Shown here one piece after another: positions 12,827-21,558 of a DNA stretch of 64,000 nt (the first letter of the stretch is position 1; the number at the start of each line of letters is the position of its first letter). Both the position numbers and the translations under genes were made by a program. The notes beneath the pieces are model-generated. The model did not search any database and was not told the DNA's origin. It saw only the letters and a program-made list of their open reading frames with translations. Where the stretch lies: contig NZ_CP141799.1 of NCBI RefSeq assembly GCF_035621475.1, positions 5,196,501-5,260,500 of the forward strand. Direction: 5' to 3'. The DNA is from Pseudomonas paeninsulae. Lineage in GTDB: Bacteria; Pseudomonadota; Gammaproteobacteria; Pseudomonadales; Pseudomonadaceae.

Positions 12827-13564
12827 TCAGCTCCACAACTCGCCGACCTGGGTGGTCGGCGAATAGTGGGTGGCTACCTGCGCTTGCAGCAGCTCCGCCG
12901 TAGCCAGGGCATCGGTCAGGGCGTGGTGCGCCTGGTACAGCGGCAGGCCATAGCGCAGGCGACTGTCGGCCAGGCGGATGGAAGTCGGCTGACGGCCGAA
13001 CAGCCGGTCGAACCAGCCCGGCTGACGCTGACTGCGGTGTAACCGAGCCTCCAGTTCCATGGTGTCGATCACCGGGAAGTGCAGCGCCTCGCCCAGATGC
13101 TGACGTACCGCCTGGTCGAGAAAACCGCGCTCGATCGTGCGGTAATGCACCACCATCACCTTGCCGGCCATGGCCGTCAGCAATTCACCGAGAATAGTCG
13201 TCAGCCTGGGGGCGTCGCGGATGTCGCTGTGGGTGATGTGATGGAAGGTGACTGACTCGCTGCTCAGCTCGGAAACCGGCTTCACCACCCAGTACAACGC
13301 CTGGCCGCAGCGGATACGCACCAGGTTGAAGGGCACCAGACCGAGGCTGACGATCGAGTGGCGATTGCAATCCAGACCGGTGGTTTCCACGTCCAGCGCC
13401 ACCAGCGGTACCTGTTCCAGCGGGGTGTCGGCGGCTACCACGCCGGCCTGATAGAAGGCGGCCAGGCGCGGATCCTTGGCCGTTTGCGCGAGCCGGATGA
13501 AGATATTCGGCCAATCTGTCGGCGCTACGCGGGCGGTATTACGCGAGACCGTGGGCAGCTTCAC
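12827..13564 (-). CDS. 3'-5' exonuclease (DnaQ/RNase D-like exonuclease fold)
   Basis: A 245-residue DEDDh-type exonuclease. Exo I is LVALDVETTGLDCNRHSIV (D and E in DVET), a middle region has VMVVHYRTIERGF, and Exo III is AHHALTDALATAELL with the catalytic H and D. The GTG start overlaps the stop of the upstream cNMP/CBS gene (GTGA), so the long open frame that continues upstream is not coding and the two proteins are coupled. The family acts on DNA or RNA ends; its substrate is unknown. This gene pair recurs in Pseudomonas, to my knowledge. Confidence 0.92.
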   Translation of the reverse strand: MKLPTVSRNTARVAPTDWPNIFIRLAQTAKDPRLAAFYQAGVVAADTPLEQVPLVALDVETTGLDCNRHSIVSLGLVPFNLVRIRCGQALYWVVKPVSELSSESVTFHHITHSDIRDAPRLTTILGELLTAMAGKVMVVHYRTIERGFLDQAVRQHLGEALHFPVIDTMELEARLHRSQRQPGWFDRLFGRQPTSIRLADSRLRYGLPLYQAHHALTDALATAELLQAQVATHYSPTTQVGELWS

Positions 13565-15444
13565 TGGGACCCGCCCGCCGGGTAGCGGAAGCGCAGAAAT
13601 TTCTGCGCGTTGCTGAGTACCTGGAAGGCTTCCTTGAGGTTGTAGCGCTCGCTGGCGGAGACCTTTTCCGGCTCGATGTAATTGTCCGGCTCGCGGCTGG
13701 CCTCGAGGTCCATGGCCTGATGGCGGATGCGCACGATGGAGAGGAATTCCAGGGCGTAGCGCAGCTTGGTGATGGCTTCCTCGGTCAGCAGCTTGGTGCT
13801 GGCGATGGCGTCCAGGCGATCCAGGGAATTCTGCGCCTTGGAGCCGGCGGCCAGGGCATGCACGCGGATCAGGTCGGTCAGCGGGGCGGTGCCGCGGCCC
13901 TTGAGGTTGATGATGTTGTTCTGTTGGCCGTCCTTCTCCATCACGAAGGTGCGGAAGAAGCCCAGCGGCGGGGTGCGGTTGAGTGCGTTGCGCGCCAGGC
14001 TGGCGAGAAATAGCGGGTTGCTGCTGGCTTTCTGCGCCAGCAGGTCCTTGAGGCTTTCGACCAGCTCGGCCTCGCCGTAGACGCTGTCGAGGTCGAAGAA
14101 GATGCAGCTGTTGAGCAGGGTTTCCGGGTTGGGCCGGTCGATCCACTGGTTGAAGTAGCCCTTCCACACCCGCAACGGCTGGCGCCACTGGGGATTGGTG
14201 GCCATGATCCCGCCCTTGCAGTAGCTGTATCCGCAGGCCGCCAGGCCGTCGCTGACGAAGGTCGCCAGTTTGAGGAAGTAGTCGTCGTGGACTCGCGGAT
14301 CGAAGCGGTTGTCGAGGACCAGGGCGTTGTCCTGGTCGGTGACGATCAACTGCTCGTCGCGGGCCATCGAGCCCAGCGCCATGAAGCAGTAGGGTACCGG
14401 CGGCGGGCCGAGCTCTTGCTCGGCCAGCTCCAGCAGGCGCTGGGTCAGGCTGCGGCCGATGCCCGAGATGGCGCTGCCGATCATGTGGGCGGTGGCCTGT
14501 TCATTGACCATGCGCAGGAAGGTGGTGCGCAGGTCCGGCAACAGGGCCTGCAACTCGGCCACCGACTGCTTGTTGAAGATACTGTTGACCAGGTACAGGC
14601 TGCTCTGCGACTCGTATTTGATGATGTCCGACAGGTTGATCACTCCGACCGTGCGCTGACGGTACACCACCGGCAGGTGATGGATATTGTGGCGGAGCAT
14701 GCACAGCATCGCCTCGAACACCGAGTCGTCGGCATTGATGGTGATCGGGTTGGGTGACATCACCCGATCGACCGGGGTGTCCAGGGCCAGGCCTTCGGCG
14801 AGTACCCGGGTGCGCAGGTCGCGATCGGTGGTAATGCCGACCATCACCTGGCTCAGGGGCGCCCCGGCGGCGGATGGCGGTCCGAGGATCACCAGGGAAG
14901 ACACGCTGTGCTCGGTCATCACCCGCGCTGCTTCCTGCACCGAGGTGCCCAGGGGCACGCTGACCGTGCGCCGCGAGACCAGCTTGCGCACCTTGATCTT
15001 CATCAGATCGCTGGCGTTGCCCTGGCTTTCCACCGCCGACTTCAGCCGCGACTGGCCCTCGGCCTCGACGAAGTCGGCGAAGAAGTCATGGGCCTCGCAG
15101 AGTTGCTCGAACAGGCGGCCGGGAATGAAATAGATCAGGCTGTCTTCAATGGCCCGGGCCGGCAGACGTACTTTATGCCCGCGCAGCAGGCCAAACTGGC
15201 CGAAGACATCGCCCTCGGTCAGGCGATTGTAGAGCGCCCCGGTGCGCCGGTAGATTTCCACCGCGCCGCTGCGCACATAGTGCAGGTCGTGGATCTCCGC
15301 ACCGAAGCTGAGAATCTCGCTACCGGCCTTGAAGTAGCCGACTTCGACCTGGCGGGCGATCTCGTCGAGGCTGTCTTCGGGCAGCCCATCGAAGGGCGGG
15401 AAGCGCTGCAGGTGGTCGCGAATTTCGATCAACTCGATCTGCAT
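13561..15444 (-). CDS. cNMP-binding / CBS / DUF294 nucleotidyltransferase-like protein
   Basis: A 627-residue multidomain signalling protein. In order: a cyclic-nucleotide-binding fold (about 10-130, with EGDVFGQFGLLRG), a pair of CBS domains (about 160-280, with ITTDRDLRTRVLAEG), a DUF294 nucleotidyltransferase domain (ALGSMARDEQLIVTDQDNA, with the G-S and D-x-D residues), and a C-terminal DUF294 substrate-binding domain. GlnE/GlnD-like nucleotidyl transfer controlled by nucleotides is a reasonable idea, but no target is known. It is co-transcribed with the exonuclease gene. Confidence 0.93.
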   Translation of the reverse strand: MQIELIEIRDHLQRFPPFDGLPEDSLDEIARQVEVGYFKAGSEILSFGAEIHDLHYVRSGAVEIYRRTGALYNRLTEGDVFGQFGLLRGHKVRLPARAIEDSLIYFIPGRLFEQLCEAHDFFADFVEAEGQSRLKSAVESQGNASDLMKIKVRKLVSRRTVSVPLGTSVQEAARVMTEHSVSSLVILGPPSAAGAPLSQVMVGITTDRDLRTRVLAEGLALDTPVDRVMSPNPITINADDSVFEAMLCMLRHNIHHLPVVYRQRTVGVINLSDIIKYESQSSLYLVNSIFNKQSVAELQALLPDLRTTFLRMVNEQATAHMIGSAISGIGRSLTQRLLELAEQELGPPPVPYCFMALGSMARDEQLIVTDQDNALVLDNRFDPRVHDDYFLKLATFVSDGLAACGYSYCKGGIMATNPQWRQPLRVWKGYFNQWIDRPNPETLLNSCIFFDLDSVYGEAELVESLKDLLAQKASSNPLFLASLARNALNRTPPLGFFRTFVMEKDGQQNNIINLKGRGTAPLTDLIRVHALAAGSKAQNSLDRLDAIASTKLLTEEAITKLRYALEFLSIVRIRHQAMDLEASREPDNYIEPEKVSASERYNLKEAFQVLSNAQKFLRFRYPAGGSQ

Positions 15445-15660
15445 ACGGGTCTCTTGAGAGTGGGCGGACGGACGAGTCTGGGTGGGTCCAAACCTATGGT
15501 CTCGCGGGGTCGACCTCGCCCGGGAAAATGACTGCCAACTGGTCGAGCGCCGGCAGCACTGTGCCGAATGGGCGACATGCCCTAACCATAACGTGTCCTG
15601 CGGCGGACACGCGACTGTTTCACTGCCGGGTCGCGATCCTGGCAGTGCGAGGCCGCTGGT

Positions 15661-16061
15661 TCAGCGTTGCTCAAGCGTCAGGTAGACCGCCGCCTGGTTA
15701 AGCAGCTGGTACGCGACTTCGCCGCAGATGATGGGGCCGATGAGTCGCGCGGTCTGGCTCCCCTGCAACTGCGAATAGAGGTAATTGAGGATGCAGTTGC
15801 AGCCGAACAGGATGCTGCCGCCGCGCTGGGCATGGCCTGCATGAAGCGCTTGCTATAGTCCTCGACCGCGTCGGCAAAACGGTAGTGCACCCCGGCGAAC
15901 ACCGGCGCGTAGAAGGACACCAGGCCCGGCTCGCGATCCAGCGACTGGATGCTGACATTGACCATGGCTGCGCAGTCGTCGGCCAGCAACGGCAGGCGGG
16001 TGTCGACACGGACTCGGCTGACCTCCCAGGGCTCGTTCACTCCCAGCAACCAGCGGCACAA
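15661..16061 (-). pseudogene. Broken C-terminal remnant of a conserved hypothetical gene (DUF6976-like)
   Basis: Reading down from 16061, a plausible protein segment (DREPGLVSFYAPVFAGVHYR ... YSKRFMQAMP) runs to about 15831, then loses sense. One base shift near 15822-15830, at a CCC run, restores a good reading: GGSILFGCNCILNYLYSQLQ and GPIICGEVAYQLLNQAAVYL, stopping at 15661. There is no room upstream for the N-terminal half expected for this family (about 300 residues as I recall), and a stop lies immediately before 16061. It therefore looks both 5'-truncated and frameshifted. The family name is tentative. Confidence 0.7.
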
Positions 16062-16206
16062 TTATGCGTCTTGCACCCGGACCGCCCGGTTGGGCTTTAC
16101 CCATCAGAAACGTTCACATGGGCGCGCGCAGCGAGCCAGGGAACCTTGGCACTAAGTCGCTGCTATTTGATTGTTGCGATTTGCGCAGTAGTACGGTGAC
16201 CGGCGC

Positions 16207-16611
16207 CTAGTAGAAGTTGACCGCATGGCCCTCACGGTCGAAGGCGACGAAGTTGCCGATACTGCCGGCCTCGATGGCCCCGACCATCATCTTCAGCGGT
16301 TGTTCGGCCTCGTCGCTGTTCGGCGCCATGCCTGCGCGCCCAGCCAGGCCGGCGGCGAACACCAGATCCCAGGCCACACCGGTGCGGCTGGACTCGGCCA
16401 GCAGCCCGGCAAAATCCACCAGTTCGTCCGGCAGCTTGTCGACGCACAGCACCGGCTTGAGCGAGCCACCCTGGTTCTCGGCGTGGCGCTGGCGTTCTTC
16501 TGCGCTGGCGTCTTCGGGTAACTCGGCGCTAACGAACACCAGCAGCAAGCGTTGTGGTTCCGGCTGGGCCTTGGCGGCGGCCAGCAGGTCGGCGAATTCG
16601 GCAATATCCAT
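16207..16611 (-). CDS. Conserved hypothetical protein (134 aa)
   Basis: An acidic soluble protein starting MDIAEFADLLAAAK, with LLLVFVSAELPEDAS, PVLCVDKLPDELVDF and a C-terminal NFVAFDREGHAVNFY. I chose the internal ATG at 16611 because the upstream extension is arginine-rich and unlike the rest. Homologues in Pseudomonas, as I recall, carry a ribonucleotide reductase alpha label; nothing here (134 residues, no radical or thiol motifs) supports that. Function unknown. Confidence 0.75.
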   Translation of the reverse strand: MDIAEFADLLAAAKAQPEPQRLLLVFVSAELPEDASAEERQRHAENQGGSLKPVLCVDKLPDELVDFAGLLAESSRTGVAWDLVFAAGLAGRAGMAPNSDEAEQPLKMMVGAIEAGSIGNFVAFDREGHAVNFY

Positions 16612-16796
16612 GACAGTCCATCCGTACGGAAAAATGAGCGGTGCGATAAGCCACACTGCCACGCGCCGCCGGCCTTTGACCATATCTCTTAAGGTATAGA
16701 TGGCCGGCGCACGGCGCTGCGCCCATGCACTGCCGAGAGGCGGGCCAACCAGCGCGGCGCCTGCAGGCTTGCGGTTGCAGGCTGTGCGATTGCCAC

Positions 16797-17033
16797 TCAG
16801 GGCTTGCTGCTTTCCCGCAGCTTGGCCAGTAGGGCTTCGCTTTTAGCGAGTTGCTCGTCTTCGCTGAGTTGCGGGTTTTCCAGCACGCTGCCGATTTGCT
16901 CGAGCAATTCGCCCTGTCGGCGGACACGCTGATCCAGCTGCCTGAGTTGACGGTTACTGCGCCAGTTCCAGTAGGCCAACCCCGCGACTGCCAGCAGTAC
17001 CAGCGCAAGTCCTGTCCAGGTCAGATGAGTCAT
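16797..17033 (-). CDS. Small membrane-anchored coiled-coil protein
   Basis: A 78-residue protein starting MTHLTWTGLALVLLAVAGLA: one N-terminal transmembrane helix (about 5-24) followed by a charged, heptad-like helix (QLRQLDQRVRRQGELLEQIG) and a basic tail. The upstream frame to 17201 is an extension without coding character. No function can be assigned; the topology suggests a membrane tether or scaffold. Confidence 0.7.
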   Translation of the reverse strand: MTHLTWTGLALVLLAVAGLAYWNWRSNRQLRQLDQRVRRQGELLEQIGSVLENPQLSEDEQLAKSEALLAKLRESSKP

Positions 17034-17068
17034 GGTTACTCCGGGGTGGCGGGCTGTCGCGCAGCAAT

Positions 17069-17554
17069 TCAGGGACGCAGCGACTTGCGCATGGCAAAGC
17101 GCTGCAAGGTAACAGCGCCGCGCACCACCGTCTGTGCCTGCTCCACAGAAAAGCCCTGCCGCGTAAAGAATGGCCGCGCCGTCAGGCTGGCCTCGGTCCA
17201 CAGCGCCGCCACGCCCAGGCTGCGCAAGCAGACCTCGGCGTCCCGATACAGCGCCGTCGCTACCCCTTGCCGGACGTACGACGGCGCACTGAACAGCAGC
17301 TCGATATGACCGTTCGCAGTGAAGCCGATAAACCCGGCGAGTTGTCCCCGGTGTTGCGCCAGCCTGACCTGCAACGTCGCCAGGCGCCCTTGCCAGGCCT
17401 GCAAATCGGCATTCTCTGGCGCCCAGGCCAGCCGCTGCGCGGCGTCATACTGAGCGCTCGCCAAAGCATGCACGGAGGTGCTGAACAGCGTGACTACAGC
17501 CTGGAGATCGCTGGGGTGGTAATCGCGGATGGAAATGTTCGGTTTGCTGGACAT
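17069..17554 (-). CDS. GNAT family N-acetyltransferase
   Basis: A 161-residue acetyltransferase starting MSSKPNISIRDYHPSD, a standard GNAT opening. The acetyl-CoA region is LLFSAPSYVRQGVATALYRD (Q/R-x-x-G-x-A form), followed by WTEASLTARPFFTRQGFSVE. The ATG at 17554 was preferred to the longer frame, whose first 84 residues are not protein-like. It is close to PA-type YafP-like acetyltransferases in overall pattern; the substrate is unknown. Confidence 0.88.
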   Translation of the reverse strand: MSSKPNISIRDYHPSDLQAVVTLFSTSVHALASAQYDAAQRLAWAPENADLQAWQGRLATLQVRLAQHRGQLAGFIGFTANGHIELLFSAPSYVRQGVATALYRDAEVCLRSLGVAALWTEASLTARPFFTRQGFSVEQAQTVVRGAVTLQRFAMRKSLRP

Positions 17555-17852
17555 AGGCCATGACCGATGTTGCGGGGGGAGGTTGATAACCTGCCGTGGC
17601 CACCTCGCGCAGCCGGTGGGTTTACCGGCGTATGGAGTCTGCCAATAAACGCCGCGACGCGGTCCGTGCCCCTGAACGCTAGCCGATCCCGGCAGGCGTG
17701 GTAAACCGCGGGATCTGTACTCAGAGAAACTCAGACCGGGCGAACAACTGCGAGCCCGCAACAAGGCGGGCATGCCATGAAGCTCTGCAACGATCAGGCG
17801 GAACATTGCAGAGCGTTAATCAGCCGTCGAGAAGGGCCTGATTGACCCCGGT

Positions 17853-19223
17853 TCAGATGGCCTTTTCAGCTTCCGCTTTGCTCGGTGGGTTCAGATAGGC
17901 GTCTAGCGAGTCATCCATCGCCTCGAGCCACGGCGTATGGTGCGCCGGTGCCTGCGTACCCGTCATCAGGGAGCGATAGGAGTGATCCCTGAAGGTCAGA
18001 ATATCGTTGTGCTTATGCTGTTCCCACTGCAGAAAAGTCTGGTTCACACCTTCGATGTCGAAGCTCGGGTAGTCCGTCTGTTCGATCAGGGATTTTATGT
18101 AGTCGCCCTGATAACGGATCATCTGCTCATCGCTTTTAAGCAGGGCTTCGCGCCGACTCCAGGTCTGGATGGCAGCCTCCATTGCCGGCTTGGTGGGCGT
18201 GACGATACGACCCAGAATCACATCCCGCACAAACCAGGCCTGGGCATCAAACATGTTGAAGGTGTACCACTGGTCTTGCATGCCAAGGTAGAACAGGCCT
18301 GGCTGCTCGACGAAGGCCACGCCCTCATACAGGCCCAGCGGCCAGAGACGGTTGCTGGTTTTCAGGCGCAGCTCTTCATCAAGGAACGGAAAGTGATGCA
18401 GATAGCCGGTGCAGAGAATAATGGCATCGATTCGCTTTGAACTGCCGTCGACAAAATAGGCGGTATCGCCATCGACCTTGGTCAGCAGGGGCTTTTCCTG
18501 CCAATTTTCCGGCCAATCGAAGCCCATGGGACGGGTGCGATAACTGCTGGTAATGCTCCGGGCGCCGTACTTGTAGCATTGCGAACCGATATCTTCGGCG
18601 GAATAACTGCTGCCGATCAGGAGAATATCCTTGTCCTTGAACTCCACTGCATCGCGAAAGTCATGGGCATGCAGAATACGGCCATTGAAGCCCTCGAAGC
18701 CCTCGAAAAAGGGCACGCTGGGTGTCGAGAAATGACCGGACGCAACGATCACATGGTCATATAGCTCACTGCTGGTACTGTCGCTGCCATGGTCATGGGC
18801 AATTACCGTAAATTGTCGACTTTGCGGGCAATAACTAACTTGGCGAACCGGCGTATTGAAACGGATATACTGACGGACGTCGGCTTTCTCGACCCTGCCC
18901 TTGATGTAATCCCAGAGTACTGCGCGCGGTGGATAGGAGGCGATGGGCTGGTCAAAGTGCTCGTCAAAGGTGTAATCGGCAAACTCGAGGCACTCTTTTG
19001 GGCCATTGGACCAGAGATAGCGGTACATACTCCCGTGGACCGCCTCGCCATGCTTATCCAGACCCGTGCGCCATGTGTAATTCCACAACCCCCCCCAATC
19101 CGCCTGCTTTTCATAACATACAAGCTCTGGGATTTCGGCACCTTTTTCTTGGGCGGCCTGAAAGGCGCGAAGTTGTGCAAGACCGCTGGGGCCGGCACCA
19201 ATAATGGCTACTCGAGTCGTAAT
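17853..19223 (-). CDS. tmm: Trimethylamine monooxygenase (flavin-containing monooxygenase), apparent ATT start
   Basis: NADPH/FAD enzyme oxidising trimethylamine to trimethylamine N-oxide; about 456 residues. FAD site [18 protein letters not shown], the Tmm-typical [20 protein letters not shown] and [19 protein letters not shown], the FMO motif [13 protein letters not shown] and the NADPH site [14 protein letters not shown] are all present. Homology begins at T-T-R-V-A-I, right after an ATT codon preceded at ideal spacing by AGGGAG. No ATG, GTG or TTG is available at that point; the next in-frame start, a TTG at 19325, adds 34 unlikely residues. It is divergent from a DMT transporter operon across a 785-base gap. 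The function is strongly suggested by similarity; the start is an inference. Confidence 0.9.
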   Translation of the reverse strand: MTTRVAIIGAGPSGLAQLRAFQAAQEKGAEIPELVCYEKQADWGGLWNYTWRTGLDKHGEAVHGSMYRYLWSNGPKECLEFADYTFDEHFDQPIASYPPRAVLWDYIKGRVEKADVRQYIRFNTPVRQVSYCPQSRQFTVIAHDHGSDSTSSELYDHVIVASGHFSTPSVPFFEGFEGFNGRILHAHDFRDAVEFKDKDILLIGSSYSAEDIGSQCYKYGARSITSSYRTRPMGFDWPENWQEKPLLTKVDGDTAYFVDGSSKRIDAIILCTGYLHHFPFLDEELRLKTSNRLWPLGLYEGVAFVEQPGLFYLGMQDQWYTFNMFDAQAWFVRDVILGRIVTPTKPAMEAAIQTWSRREALLKSDEQMIRYQGDYIKSLIEQTDYPSFDIEGVNQTFLQWEQHKHNDILTFRDHSYRSLMTGTQAPAHHTPWLEAMDDSLDAYLNPPSKAEAEKAI

Positions 19224-20008
19224 AAATTTCTCCCTGAATAAGGCGTCTTGCTGTCGCGTGAACAGACAAAAAGAAACCGGCCTATCAACTAGACGAGTTA
19301 ATAGATCAAGAACCCTGAATCGCAAGATTCACGGGTTCGATATGCATGAAAATGAAGTGAGACCATACAGCAAGCGTGCAGATTAGTCTGGGATGCCTGA
19401 GTGGCCCCATGAAGCGGCGCAAAGTGGAATCTACGGCGGTATTTTATTCGGCATTGAATTCGCTGAGATGCCCGACCAGCAAGGGCTTACTCAGAAATCA
19501 CGGCAGCGAACGGCGCACCTTAAATAGTTGCGCAAGAGCACAGAAATAAGCCGGATATACTCTCGGTAAATATGGCCACTGCAATTAATATGCTGATTTA
19601 TTGCGCCCTTGAGATGCGTAAATAAGCGCCTGGATACGCGGGGCTTTACACATCACCGAGGCGGACAACGACCACCCCAACGGCCAGTCACTCAAGCGTT
19701 TATTCCACCACACGAACAAGCCAGAGATGAGCTAATTTTGACTGGCTGATGACTGAGCAAACAGACCGCTTGTTTGAATTTTTATAGTTAAATACTTAGC
19801 CAGTTTCGCGAAGCACATGTTAGCGTTGTAGCGTGGAGCGACGTGCTGCTTGGCAATTTTAATAGTTGGCCATGTTTTTTTGCACTGGAGTTACCACCTC
19901 TATTTATGGGTAACGAAGTGTCGAATGCAATACATCGACTCGCTAACAATGCCGAAATTATTCGGTGGCCAGCGCGCCTCTCCTTCAATTTTCAAGGAGG
20001 CAATAATA
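19224..20008. other. Long divergent intergenic region between tmm and the DMT operon
   Basis: About 785 bases with clearly lower GC than its surroundings. It contains a strong hairpin at 19310-19338 in the tmm leader and an AAGGAGG ribosome site just before the DMT gene. I see no supported gene. Promoters for both directions and possibly a long untranslated leader should be here; the low GC also fits acquired DNA. Confidence 0.5.
19310..19338 (-). promoter_or_regulatory. Hairpin in the tmm leader
   Basis: A near-perfect inverted repeat, GAACCCTGAATC on the left and GATTCACGGGTTC on the right, with a GCAA loop and one bulged base. It lies about 86-115 bases upstream of the tmm start on the transcribed strand, with no strong T-run after it. 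It could be a leader structure or an operator. Confidence 0.45.
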
Positions 20009-21079
20009 ATGCATAAAAGTCTGGAGCAGGCGCGCACGCGCTTTACTGCCAGTAGTATTCGCTGGGGATTTATCTGGGCATTGTGGTGCGCTATTTTGTG
20101 GGGGGCTTGGTATGTGCCTGGGTCCGCCGTCTGGTTTGAAGCGCCCTATGTCAATCTGTCCTATGAGACTAATTCCGAATTTCTGTTGGCGGCGGCAGTG
20201 CTGACGACCTTCAATGCCATCGCCGTGTTGTTGTTCCTGTTTCTCTGGAATGGCGTACTCGGCAAATGGGGGGAATACGGCCGCACCATTCGCCAGATGC
20301 GCAATATTTCCAAGTGGTTCTTCATCGGCGCCATCTTTGGTGGGCCCATGGCGATCTTCGGCTCTTATCTGGCCATGGGTTATATCGGTGGTGCGTTCGC
20401 CGCCATCGCCGCGCTGATGTACCCGATAATCGGCGCCACCCTGGCTCGCCTCTGGTATCAGGAGAAAATCACCAAACGGGCGGCGATCGGCATTTTCATC
20501 ATCATGGCCGGCGGTGTGACGGTTTATGCGCCCGGGATTATCGGTGAATTGACGGGGACCGCTGACAGTGGCTGGCTGGGCTATCTGGGCGGCGCCATGG
20601 CTGCACTGGGTTGGGGTATTGAGGGGGCGATCGCTGGGCGAGGCCTGGATGTTGCCGACCCCGACGTGGGCATCACCGTGCGCTTCTCCGCCGAGGTGCT
20701 CTACTGGGTCGCGCTGATTCTGCCCGCCATTTACCTGTTTACCGATCAACCGGTGGTGGAACTGGTAGTGGCGACGTTCAACTGGGCGGCAATCGGCTGG
20801 TTGATGTTGGCCGGGGTCACCTTCGCCTTCTGTTATGTGTCCTGGTACAAGTCCTTTCCTCTGATCGGCGTGGGCCGCGGGCAGGCTATTGCTGCCTTGT
20901 ACGGACTTTTTGCGGTGATCTTTCTGGCCGCCTTTACCCTGGAGTTTCCTGAGTGGAACTTCCTCGCCGGGCTTGCCCTGTTCGTCATCGGTGGTTTCGT
21001 GATGTACACCGAGAGCGACGAGGTGCTGGAAGTGGTGCGCGCCGTGTCCAAGACCAAAGCAGAGGAGGTCCGCTCATGA
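20009..21079 (+). CDS. DMT superfamily (EamA-like) transporter next to tmm
   Basis: A 356-residue inner-membrane protein with about ten hydrophobic helices in the drug/metabolite transporter pattern. The start at 20009 (MHKSLEQARTRF) follows a perfect AAGGAGG. Features include GFIWALWCAILWGAWYVPGS in the first helix, GGPMAIFGSYLAMGYIGGAF, LMYPIIGATLARLWYQEKIT and a C-terminal half with LAGVTFAFCYVSWYKSFPLI. The large loop after helix 1 (about 40-60) is longer than in plain EamA proteins. Its stop overlaps the next start. A methylated amine or TMAO is an attractive substrate from context only. Confidence 0.85.
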   Translation: MHKSLEQARTRFTASSIRWGFIWALWCAILWGAWYVPGSAVWFEAPYVNLSYETNSEFLLAAAVLTTFNAIAVLLFLFLWNGVLGKWGEYGRTIRQMRNISKWFFIGAIFGGPMAIFGSYLAMGYIGGAFAAIAALMYPIIGATLARLWYQEKITKRAAIGIFIIMAGGVTVYAPGIIGELTGTADSGWLGYLGGAMAALGWGIEGAIAGRGLDVADPDVGITVRFSAEVLYWVALILPAIYLFTDQPVVELVVATFNWAAIGWLMLAGVTFAFCYVSWYKSFPLIGVGRGQAIAALYGLFAVIFLAAFTLEFPEWNFLAGLALFVIGGFVMYTESDEVLEVVRAVSKTKAEEVRS

Positions 21080-21369
21080 AAAAGCTGCATATGAAGGGCC
21101 GTATCCTGCAGTTGATCAACGATCAGCTGGAGCAAGGATTATGGGATTGGCAGGTATCGGACATTCTTGAGCGCGAATACGCCATTTCCGGCCCGTACTG
21201 GCGGGGCACCACGCGGGTGACCCTGACCGACCTCTATTCCAGCGGCATTATCGAAAGTGTCGAGGAGCAGCTGGATGAGCAGGAATACTTCGGCCTCGGC
21301 AAGGTGCTGTTCAAATTTCGTCTGAGCGATTTCGGTCGGCAACGTATGCGCGATACCGCGCTGATCTGA
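21076..21369 (+). CDS. Small winged-helix-like protein in the DMT operon
   Basis: A 97-residue basic protein whose ATG overlaps the transporter stop (ATGA) and which has an AGGAGG site inside the transporter gene. The sequence, MKGRILQLINDQLEQGLWDW then SGPYWRGTTRVTLTDLYSSG and FKFRLSDFGRQRMRDT, resembles a winged helix of PadR type: recognition-helix region, then a two-strand wing ending in a LSDFGR motif. It may regulate the operon or sense its substrate. The PadR-like label is my inference. Confidence 0.65.
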   Translation: MKKLHMKGRILQLINDQLEQGLWDWQVSDILEREYAISGPYWRGTTRVTLTDLYSSGIIESVEEQLDEQEYFGLGKVLFKFRLSDFGRQRMRDTALI

Positions 21370-21419
21370 GCAAAACCCATACGCTCACTACGCAGGCAAC
21401 TGCCTGAAGGGGAAATAAC

Positions 21420-21530
21420 ATGTCTGATTTTTGGGGTTATCCAGGGGCCGATATCCTGGCGGTGGTGGTGATCATCGCCTTGAGTGGTTTCGCGCTCTAC
21501 CAAGCCCGTACGTTCGTCAGCAAGATCTGA
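21420..21530 (+). CDS. 36-residue membrane microprotein in the DMT operon
   Basis: Encoded 50 bases after the winged-helix gene with a clear AAGGGG ribosome site and ATG. It reads MSDFWGYPGADILAVVVIIA then LSGFALYQARTFVSKI: an aromatic, slightly acidic N-terminus, one transmembrane helix (about 11-27) and a basic C-terminus, giving an N-out/C-in prediction by the positive-inside rule. The size and position suggest a small partner of the transporter. It is too short for most gene callers. Confidence 0.6.
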   Translation: MSDFWGYPGADILAVVVIIALSGFALYQARTFVSKI

Positions 21531-21558
21531 CGCGCCATTAGCAATGGGCTCCACGGCT

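Noticed and set aside
16207..16683. Start of the 134-aa hypothetical at 16683.
   Set aside because: The extra 24 residues are basic and unlike the acidic protein, and the ATG at 16611 opens a normal helix.
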